NCBI GenBank assembly: GCA_030591625.1
Contig: JAUVAR010000036.1
Location: forward strand, 1 to 12,922
From: Candidatus Zixiibacteriota bacterium
GTDB lineage: Bacteria > Zixibacteria > MSB-5A5 > GN15 > FEB-12
DNA length: 12,922 bases
Direction of reading: 5' to 3'
The notes beneath the pieces are model-generated. The model saw only the letters and a list, made by a program, of their open reading frames with translations. It searched no databases and was not told the DNA's origin. The translations under genes and the position numbers were made by a program. Below are positions 8,249 through 12,922 of this stretch, piece after piece. Position 1 is the first letter of the stretch, and every line of letters starts with the position of its first letter.

Positions 8249-8348
8249 TTCTGCTCCTTCCTTCTTCTGCACTTTATTCCTTAGTTGCAGTTACGACAGG
8301 AACGGAAGTTTTGTTTCAATTTGTATGAAAAACAGATGGGGGGGAGTA

Positions 8349-8789
8349 TCAGGAGAAGGTGCGATGGGTAACCGGCTTTAGTTTTTTTCGGCCCGGCTGT
8401 TTGTTGGAAGGGATGAAAAAGTCGCGTCCTTCGGGTCTCATCATTCGGACAGTATAATCCTGACAACCCTGACAGCGCCGGATATTGTTCAGCGCTTCTT
8501 TTTTTACTTTTCTCTTTGAAGTATGGGTTGGAGCAAATACTGGATGGTTCACGATTTTGTATTTACCGGAACCACCGATATATTCGACTCCCGCTTTGAT
8601 CGTTCGAGTACCCGGTTCATATAGAGTAGCTCCCGGGCATTCGATTAATACGTATTCATCTTTATCGGAAAGCTCGAAAAATGGCTGGTCGAATATATCA
8701 CGGTCTTCATTGCAAACCGGACATAACCAAGCACCTTTATCCTGAGATAACTGATGTCCGCAATTTATGCACTTTTTCGAATCGTTCAC
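8349..8789 (-). CDS. Zinc-ribbon protein, hypothetical, GTG start
   Basis: A 146-residue soluble protein. Two CxxC pairs (C7/C10 and C23/C26) form an N-terminal zinc ribbon of the kind seen in small regulatory or adaptor proteins. A central region of about 80 residues (e.g. YVLIECPGATLYEPGTRTIKAG) is probably beta-rich. A third CxxC (C106/C109) lies near the basic C-terminus (GRKKLKPVTHRT). No signal peptide or membrane segment is visible, and the precise family is not recognised. The GTG start (8789) is supported by AAGGAA 8 nt upstream. A near-consensus sigma-54 promoter (8822-8837) precedes it, so expression is probably conditional. The GIN-domain gene follows about 100 nt downstream and may share the transcript. 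Confidence 0.75.
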   Translation of the reverse strand: MNDSKKCINCGHQLSQDKGAWLCPVCNEDRDIFDQPFFELSDKDEYVLIECPGATLYEPGTRTIKAGVEYIGGSGKYKIVNHPVFAPTHTSKRKVKKEALNNIRRCQGCQDYTVRMMRPEGRDFFIPSNKQPGRKKLKPVTHRTFS

Positions 8790-8821
8790 TATTTATGTTC
8801 CTTTTGTTCCTTCATGTATAG

Positions 8822-8837
8822 AGCAAGAGGACTGCCA
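8822..8837 (-). promoter_or_regulatory. Sigma-54 (-24/-12) promoter of the zinc-ribbon gene
   Basis: The minus strand reads TGGCAGTCCTCTTGCT, matching the consensus TGGCAC-N5-TTGCW. The GG (8835-8836) and GC (8823-8824) dinucleotides are exactly 10 nt apart as required. It lies 33 nt before the GTG, leaving a short 5' leader. No competing sigma-70 boxes were seen. Confidence 0.72.
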
Positions 8838-8871
8838 ATAGTGGGTATCAGTTGTAACTATAAAAGCTGTA

Positions 8872-8898
8872 ATGCTTTAACATGTTTCACTATGCTTT
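8872..8898 (-). repeat. Three helically phased ATGYTTT repeats (candidate enhancer site)
   Basis: On the + strand, ATGCTTT (8872), ATGTTT (8882) and ATGCTTT (8892) recur at exactly 10-bp steps, 35-60 bp upstream of the -24 box. This is consistent with binding of an activator to one face of the helix. Confidence 0.45.
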
Positions 8899-8954
8899 TC
8901 GCAAAATGAGATGAATATGATTTGACGGGGTAATATTCCTTTAGAGTATAGGAT

Positions 8955-9290
8955 TTACCCTTTGAATAATAGAAAGAGAGAGCAGAGCGTAGCAGAAGCG
9001 GGAAGAGCTACTACGAATGAAACACCCAGAAACATAGTAGCTAAGAAGGCAAGCGCGATTGCCGGAATCACGACAAATTTCAACGTAGAAAAAGTTATCT
9101 TAGCCAGTTTGCCAACTACTAATAAAACCACAACAGTAAGCAGAACCATGATCGCAACAAGGCCATTTTGCCCAAAGGTATCAACGATCCAGGATTTGAC
9201 CGTTTCGACCTCTCCTGAATAGTTTGCTGCCTTGACAGTAGCCTTATCAGCTACATCCTGAAGCTGACTGAGAATATTAGTATTCGGCAT
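8955..9290 (-). CDS. Small membrane protein, 111 aa, hypothetical
   Basis: Residues 1-40 are polar and helical (QLQDVADKATVKAANYSGEVETVKSWIVDTFG). They are followed by two or three hydrophobic segments (about 43-60, 72-96 and 98-109) and a short KG terminus. No family is recognised; the shape recalls small bacterial stress-induced or scaffold-type membrane proteins. The ATG at 9290 is preferred: GAGG lies 6 nt upstream and the gene overlaps the end of the upstream acidic-protein gene by 14 nt. A TTG 15 nt earlier would give a longer, less plausible start. It is co-transcribed with that gene from the sigma-54 promoter at 9554-9569, so the two products are likely partners. Confidence 0.72.
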   Translation of the reverse strand: MPNTNILSQLQDVADKATVKAANYSGEVETVKSWIVDTFGQNGLVAIMVLLTVVVLLVVGKLAKITFSTLKFVVIPAIALAFLATMFLGVSFVVALPASATLCSLFLLFKG

Positions 9291-9510
9291 CTGTTTCCTC
9301 GTCAAGCGGTTCGATGGTCAGAGAAGATTCACCAACGCGAGAGAGTCCGACCATTCGGTTAGTAAGAAAATTTTGGGTAGTAATCCATTTATGGGATACT
9401 TCCATTATTTCTTCCTGTTCGATGTCGCTAACCCAGTCGAGAATGACCTGATCTATCTGCTCGTCATTAACCACGACATCATCCATTGTTAGAACAAATT
9501 TGACTTTCAT
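9277..9510 (-). CDS. Small acidic protein, 77 aa, hypothetical
   Basis: A soluble, acidic 77-residue protein. It has a beta-like start (VKFVLTMDDVVVN), an acidic helix (DEQIDQVILDWVSDIEQEEI), a central segment (SHKWITTQNFLTNRMVGL) and an acidic tail ending ETDAEY. It has no cysteines, signal or membrane segment, and no known family is recognised. An AAGGAAGG ribosome binding site lies 5 nt before the ATG. It is the first gene behind the sigma-54 promoter and overlaps the next gene by 14 nt, so it likely works with the small membrane protein encoded there. Confidence 0.7.
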   Translation of the reverse strand: MKVKFVLTMDDVVVNDEQIDQVILDWVSDIEQEEIMEVSHKWITTQNFLTNRMVGLSRVGESSLTIEPLDEETDAEY

Positions 9511-9553
9511 CTTAGCCTTCCTTCGTTAGTTCCAGACTTGCGAAAGAGTCTAT

Positions 9554-9569
9554 TGCAAGGATAATGCCA
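9554..9569 (-). promoter_or_regulatory. Sigma-54 (-24/-12) promoter of the two-gene unit
   Basis: The minus strand reads TGGCATTATCCTTGCA, close to TGGCAC-N5-TTGCW. The invariant GG (9567-9568) and GC (9555-9556) are 10 nt apart. The expected start of transcription (about 9543) is 33 nt before the ATG at 9510, giving a short leader with the ribosome binding site. Confidence 0.78.
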
Positions 9570-9642
9570 GTCCTGATTAAGCTTGTTTTAGTCGTTTTTA
9601 AGTGGTTGTAAGAGAGGGAGTTATCTAATAAATTGTGCTGGT

Positions 9643-9678
9643 TTTGAACAGGTTTGAAAGAAACTCCTACTATTTGAA
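9643..9678 (-). repeat. Three helically phased TTTGAA repeats (candidate enhancer site)
   Basis: TTTGAA on the + strand starts at 9643, 9653 and 9673 (steps of 10 and 20 bp; the last two extend to TTTGAAAG). They lie about 100-135 bp upstream of the predicted transcription start, the usual position of an activator site for sigma-54 promoters. Confidence 0.5.
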
Positions 9679-9721
9679 AGGGGCTATGATATGGGGATTG
9701 TCCTATTCCTTATGGGCATGA

Positions 9722-9750
9722 AAAAGCCCGCCAACCGTAAGATTGGCGGG
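9722..9750 (-). terminator. Rho-independent terminator of the small unit
   Basis: A perfect 8-bp GC-rich stem (9727-9734 with 9743-9750) with an 8-nt loop runs into GCTTTTTC on the minus strand. It lies 46 nt beyond the stop of the candidate ORF at 9797-9964, and upstream of the sigma-54 unit. Confidence 0.88.
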
Positions 9751-9796
9751 TTGTCGTATTGCGATCCAGGCATTATTTCTTAACGAAACATGCGGT

Positions 9797-9964
9797 TTAA
9801 CTTCTCCGGCCAGAATTCAACCATAGTATCTGGTCGGTATAGCAGGATCTGACAGCTTTACAAGAAGTAATAGCTGTCGGTTTGATTCTTCTTATTTCCC
9901 CAGGCTTGGTCATTATTCTGCCTGTGCAGGAATACAGGCCGGTTTTGACCTTGCCCTTGTCCAT
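9797..9964 (-). CDS. Candidate small Cys-containing protein, 55 aa (possibly frameshifted)
   Basis: The reading frame starts MDKGKVKTGLYSCTG and is rich in Lys/Arg, with cysteines at 13, 35 and 41. It has a strong ribosome binding site (GGGAGG, 7 nt before the ATG), a good promoter about 140 nt upstream and a terminator 46 nt after the stop, which together argue for a real gene. The family is not recognised; the cysteines hint at a metal site. A different frame gives a more protein-like end (YRPDTMVEFWPEKLNRMFR, stop 9780-9782), so a one-base indel in the gene or assembly is possible. Two long hairpins also fall inside the frame, so a structured RNA is the main alternative. Confidence 0.45.
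   Translation of the reverse strand: MDKGKVKTGLYSCTGRIMTKPGEIRRIKPTAITSCKAVRSCYTDQILWLNSGRRS
9806..9837 (-). other. RNA hairpin in the small unit
   Basis: CCGGCCAGA (9806-9814) and TCTGGTCGG (9829-9837) pair over 9 bp with one G·U-type or mismatched position and a 14-nt loop. It lies within the candidate small ORF, toward its 3' end. Confidence 0.5.
9851..9878 (-). other. RNA hairpin in the small unit
   Basis: GACAGCTTTAC (9851-9861) pairs with GTAATAGCTGTC (9867-9878) over 11 bp with a single bulged T and a 5-nt loop. It is unusually long for coding sequence and is neither at an end of the unit nor followed by a T tract, so it is not a terminator. Confidence 0.55.
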
Positions 9965-10075
9965 AATGAGTCCTCCCTTCTCATATGATTATCAGTCGGG
10001 CGATGCAGGATTGGCGGGATTTATTCTCGTCAATCATGCTTTTGTAGTTAGGGACTGGGGTCTGAAGTGAGGGGC

Positions 10076-10091
10076 GGGCTAAATAGAGCCC
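10076..10091 (-). other. 5'-end hairpin of the small unit
   Basis: GGGCT (10076-10080) and AGCCC (10087-10091) form a 5-bp stem with a 6-nt loop immediately after the predicted transcription start. There is no T tract, so it is better read as a 5' stabilising hairpin than as a terminator of the patatin gene. Confidence 0.45.
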
Positions 10092-10101
10092 TTGTATAAT
10101 C

Positions 10102-10129
10102 AATATAGACCCTAATTAGCACGGGTCAA
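10102..10129 (-). promoter_or_regulatory. Sigma-70-type promoter of the small unit
   Basis: Reading leftward, TTGACC (10124-10129, five of six to consensus) and TATATT (10102-10107, five of six) are 16 nt apart. It lies 34 nt past the patatin gene stop and fires toward the candidate small gene, giving an untranslated leader of about 130 nt. This is the best sigma-70 promoter match seen in the window. Confidence 0.62.
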
Positions 10130-10162
10130 GGCGTTTCGTGTAATGGCAAGTGTTGCAGTAGG

Positions 10163-12784
10163 TTAGAAGGAGAGTCCAGCGTTGAAATAGACTCTGTTTT
10201 CATTATTGTCACCACGACCATATCCGAGTTCTATGGGACCAATAGGGCTTTTGAGGGCAATTGCTGCACCATAGCCCCATCGCAGGTCTTTGAGCTTGAT
10301 CTGGTCGGTCGATTCGTAGGTATTCCCAAAGTCATATTTTAATCGCAAATAGAGATTCAGAGGTAATTTGACTCTAAGTTCTTGATTGATAAGAATCATT
10401 TTGTCGCCTGTAAGTTGATCTGTTCGGTAGCCTACGAGAGAATTATGCCCACCGATATAGAATTTCTCCGATGACGGTAGTCCTGTACGCGAAATGCCGA
10501 TCGATATTTTGGGGTGATAGTGAAAGTAGTTGCCGAGCGGGAAATAGGATTCCAGTGAAGAGTAAAATTTAACGTACTCAACATCACCTGAAAAAATCTT
10601 GCCGGCCAGATTCAATTCGAACAATATTCTTTTGCCGTGGTCGGGGAACTGAAAATTATCGAATGTTTCAACCAAAGACTCAAAGTGAAGGGAGCGAAGC
10701 GAAAATTCTGATATTGCTTCTGTTTCAATCTGTTTAATCTTAACATTTTCAAAAATAAGGTCACTTGAGAGAGTTCCCAGTCGTGAAATTTGCTGGCCTA
10801 TTCCAAAGAGGAAGCCGGTCCGAGTTTCACGATTTCGTCCACTTTCGTCTCCATTGTTGGCAAACATGATCCGTTCAAGACTATGGTGGAAAACCCGTGA
10901 ACGAGCTGTTATATATGTTAGGAAAATACGATGTAAACGAGCATTGGCATAGAAACTGTGTTGGTCATTTCCGTATTGTGCATGAGCAAGAAGTTCTAAT
11001 CCAACCCCTTTAACATTATCATCAAGAAGTTCTATGAATTGTTCTGATTCATATTCATCATGCCAATGCCAGCCCAGACGAATCTGTGAATATTTCTTTT
11101 CACGAACGTCAATTTCAATAGCTGCCATTGAATCTCTAGGAACCAGTCTTAAAGAGACACGTTCAAAGAGATCGGTTCCATAAATATTCGACACTCCGCG
11201 ACTTGCTTTTTCACCCGAATAGAGATCCTTTTTGTCGAGTGGAAAGTATGATCTCACCATCCAGTCTCGTGACCGTTGGTTTGATTTTATGTCGATGCTA
11301 ACCAGGCGGGCTTCATCAATTCCAATCTTGATCGAGTTGTTTTCGGAGTTGATTTCCAGTTTGGAAATATGAGCTGCATCAAATCCTGCATCAAGATATA
11401 GGTTTGTTATTTCATTCTTGATAGTTCTTAATGAACCTGCCCAGAGAATATCTGATTGGGTAATAAATTGACTCGCTAGAATAGAGTCTTTAAAGAGGGT
11501 ATTCCCATTAAACGTTAATGAGATATCTGATATTTTCATCCCTGAAATGGGTTCAATAATAAGCCCGAATTTTTTTGTTTGTTCTTGTGAGGTTGTATCC
11601 TCTCCCAAACTAATAAACTGTGCTCTGATTTCTAAAAGATGTTGATCAACTGTTATCTTCTTAAGGATACTAATAATTTCTTCTCGGCCATATTTCATTC
11701 CAACTAATTTGGAGCTTATTTCATCACCCAGGATTCTATCTTCGGAGATTACTTTAACCTCAGTAATATGTGCACTCTGGGCAGAGTCACGATCGCTATG
11801 ATATTTCCGTATTTTTTCAACAACTTGCAGACCATGCCTGTAACCTGAACTAATGAGCAAATCAATTTTGGAAAAGTCGGTAGCTCTAATATTATCAGGA
11901 CATGGGTTTACTATTATGTCTGCCTTTTCAAGCTGCGCCTGCATCTTATCGGCGGTCATAATAGTCGTTACCTGTCCGGCTATATCTACCGGAGTATTTA
12001 AGTCGTTGCGATCGAGCAAGGGGCTTGCGGTATTTATTGCAACAATTGGGTATGTTTGGTTACCCATAGCGGCAACAATCTCGACCGGAACAGGTGCTAA
12101 CATGCCACCATCCATCAAGAGTCTGGAGTCAATTTCGTATTCTGTAAAAGCGAGTGGGTATGCAATAGTCGCTCGAATAGCATCGGCTAAAGAACCATGA
12201 TCCAAGACTACCAACTCACCACTGACTACATCAGTAGCGGCAGTTTTGAATTGGATGGGAAGACGCGTGAAATCGCCATCTGCAAGAAATACTGCTTTGC
12301 TTGTCAGGCTGCTTAAAATTGCTGTAAGTTCCTGTGCGCGGGTTAATCCTTTTGGAATCTCCGGCTGGAAATTACTAAACCTGATTGAGATAAGATGTTT
12401 CTCGCTCTCTTTACGCTGAGTCAGGAACATAAACGAACGATCGGGTCGGTTGGTTAGGAGTGTCGGCATATCGATACTATGCAGAATCGAATCAAGCTGG
12501 TGGGCATTGTAGCCACAGGCATAAAGACCACCTACCACAGCCCCGAATGATGTCCCGGCTATGGCGGTTACTTCGATTTGGTTTTCTTCGAACGCCCTAA
12601 GAACGCCTATCGTGGCGAGTCCACGGGCACCGCCGCCGGAGATCGCAAGTTTTACCTGTCTCCTTTTGGTTGTATCAAGCGGATTGAGTCCGTCGTTACC
12701 ACCAATAACAACAACGTCATCGGCTACTACAACAGATGCTGCCACGCATAGAAAAGTGGCTAATGTAAGAAGAATAGTTTTCAC
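10163..12784 (-). CDS. Patatin-like phospholipase fused to POTRA and BamA-like barrel (type Vd layout)
   Basis: An 873-residue outer-membrane enzyme. The signal peptide (4-20) has a likely cleavage after VVA (21). The patatin domain (about 44-240) shows the oxyanion-hole glycines SGGGARG (49-55), the nucleophile in GTSFG (Ser79) and the catalytic Asp in DGG (Asp225), so a Ser-Asp dyad lipase/phospholipase is expected. A linker of about 170 residues follows, then POTRA-like repeats (about 410-575) and a surface-antigen/BamA-type barrel (about 576-873) with the typical terminal aromatic residue (GLSF). This order matches PlpD-type two-domain secretion proteins and RssA/YchK-related enzymes. The start is GTG, chosen because it gives an intact signal peptide. 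It has no good ribosome binding site of its own and overlaps the stop of a small leader ORF (12781-12804), suggesting coupled translation. It is about 150 residues longer than PlpD. Confidence 0.9.
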   Translation of the reverse strand: MKTILLTLATFLCVAASVVVADDVVVIGGNDGLNPLDTTKRRQVKLAISGGGARGLATIGVLRAFEENQIEVTAIAGTSFGAVVGGLYACGYNAHQLDSILHSIDMPTLLTNRPDRSFMFLTQRKESEKHLISIRFSNFQPEIPKGLTRAQELTAILSSLTSKAVFLADGDFTRLPIQFKTAATDVVSGELVVLDHGSLADAIRATIAYPLAFTEYEIDSRLLMDGGMLAPVPVEIVAAMGNQTYPIVAINTASPLLDRNDLNTPVDIAGQVTTIMTADKMQAQLEKADIIVNPCPDNIRATDFSKIDLLISSGYRHGLQVVEKIRKYHSDRDSAQSAHITEVKVISEDRILGDEISSKLVGMKYGREEIISILKKITVDQHLLEIRAQFISLGEDTTSQEQTKKFGLIIEPISGMKISDISLTFNGNTLFKDSILASQFITQSDILWAGSLRTIKNEITNLYLDAGFDAAHISKLEINSENNSIKIGIDEARLVSIDIKSNQRSRDWMVRSYFPLDKKDLYSGEKASRGVSNIYGTDLFERVSLRLVPRDSMAAIEIDVREKKYSQIRLGWHWHDEYESEQFIELLDDNVKGVGLELLAHAQYGNDQHSFYANARLHRIFLTYITARSRVFHHSLERIMFANNGDESGRNRETRTGFLFGIGQQISRLGTLSSDLIFENVKIKQIETEAISEFSLRSLHFESLVETFDNFQFPDHGKRILFELNLAGKIFSGDVEYVKFYSSLESYFPLGNYFHYHPKISIGISRTGLPSSEKFYIGGHNSLVGYRTDQLTGDKMILINQELRVKLPLNLYLRLKYDFGNTYESTDQIKLKDLRWGYGAAIALKSPIGPIELGYGRGDNNENRVYFNAGLSF

Positions 12785-12804
12785 TTGCAGGTATGTATAT
12801 GCAT
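12781..12804 (-). CDS. Candidate 7-codon leader ORF before the patatin gene
   Basis: The frame ATG...TGA encodes MHIHTCK and is preceded by AAGGAA 3 nt upstream of its ATG. Its TGA overlaps the GTG of the large gene in another frame (A-GTG-A). The large gene has no Shine-Dalgarno sequence at a usual distance, so ribosomes may load here and restart. Alternatively it is chance. Confidence 0.3.
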   Translation of the reverse strand: MHIHTCK

Positions 12805-12807
12805 AGG

Positions 12808-12836
12808 TTCCTTATAAGATATCTAATAATAAGGAA
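12808..12836. repeat. Inverted repeat between divergent genes
   Basis: TTCCTTAT (12808-12815) and ATAAGGAA (12829-12836) form perfect 8-bp arms around a 13-nt AT-rich centre. The arms are also the Shine-Dalgarno sites of the divergent genes, so symmetry may be coincidental. If it is an operator, it would act on both. Confidence 0.35.
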
Positions 12837-12842
12837 TTAAGT

Positions 12843-12922
12843 TTGTCATTGACTCGAGCGGAACAAAAAAAAATACGATCTTTGAGAACGGCAAAGGCAC
12901 GTCGCGATAAAGGACAGTTTGC
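12843..12922 (+). CDS. TrmH/SpoU-family RNA methyltransferase, N-terminal fragment
   Basis: The first 26 codons of a gene cut off by the window end. The peptide begins, after the TTG start, SLTRAEQKKIRSLRTAKARRDKGQF. This matches the usual opening of TrmH/SpoU-family 2'-O-ribose RNA methyltransferases (short N-terminal substrate-binding domain starting with a 'K-x-I-x-x-L-x-x-x-K-x-R-x-x-x-G-x-F' pattern). The TTG start is supported by AAGGA (12831-12835) 7 nt upstream. Too little is present to name the target RNA or gene. Confidence 0.6.
   Translation, partial: MSLTRAEQKKIRSLRTAKARRDKGQF

Noticed and set aside
8249..8348. A possible sigma-70 promoter before the GIN-domain gene.
   Set aside because: The best candidate boxes match poorly; the gene may instead be read through from the zinc-ribbon gene.
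8849..8878. A possible weak terminator hairpin (AAAGC...GCTTT) after the small membrane-protein gene.
   Set aside because: The stem is only 5 bp without a proper T tract, and it overlaps the phased repeats.
9882..10070. A 62-codon plus-strand frame in the gap after the patatin gene.
   Set aside because: It has no ribosome binding site, lies opposite the better-supported minus-strand unit, and is odd in composition.
9722..10129. RNase P RNA, tmRNA, 6S RNA or a common riboswitch in the small unit.
   Set aside because: None of the diagnostic conserved segments of those RNAs could be found by eye.
11853..12200. A plus-strand frame inside the patatin gene, with a hydrophobic appearance.
   Set aside because: It is antisense to the catalytic-domain coding sequence and has no start signals.

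Overview
The window reads as a piece of chromosome from a diderm (Gram-negative-type) bacterium with moderate GC. It carries ribosomal and replication housekeeping genes (rplI, dciA, gyrB), an outer-membrane patatin-barrel protein, a signal-peptide-bearing TPR/periplasmic-binding-protein fusion and sigma-54 type promoters. Several small proteins look lineage-specific, which fits an uncultured or little-studied phylum (FCB-like or Zixibacteria-like lineages would fit). That placement is inference only. No mobile element, CRISPR array, rRNA or tRNA was seen.

Positions 1-5050 (+ strand) form one compact, probably co-transcribed block: a DUF2232-type membrane protein, rplI (L9), a DUF151/bifunctional-nuclease protein, a TPR + type-1 periplasmic-binding fusion, a 70-aa unknown, a two-TM protein and a soluble unknown. 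It ends at a strong bidirectional terminator (5013-5047). Facing it on the minus strand are dciA and gyrB, which overlap by 11 nt.

Positions 7490-9720 (minus strand) hold envelope-type accessory genes: an exported GIN-domain (DUF2807) beta-solenoid protein, a zinc-ribbon protein with a GTG start, and a two-gene unit of a small acidic protein and a small membrane protein. The zinc-ribbon gene and the two-gene unit are each preceded by a near-consensus sigma-54 (-24/-12) promoter, and upstream of each lie three short repeats spaced by 10 or 20 bp, as expected of enhancer sites. This suggests a small sigma-54-controlled envelope module.

Positions 9722-10130 (minus strand) contain a self-contained transcription unit: a good sigma-70 promoter, a 5' hairpin, a candidate 55-aa cysteine-containing ORF with a strong ribosome binding site, two long hairpins, and a terminator. 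It may be a small protein gene (possibly frameshifted), a structured RNA, or both.

Positions 10163-12922 carry a large patatin-like phospholipase fused to POTRA-like and BamA-like barrel regions (minus strand). Its GTG start overlaps the stop of a tiny leader ORF. Diverging from it is the start of an RNA methyltransferase (TrmH/SpoU family) cut by the window end.
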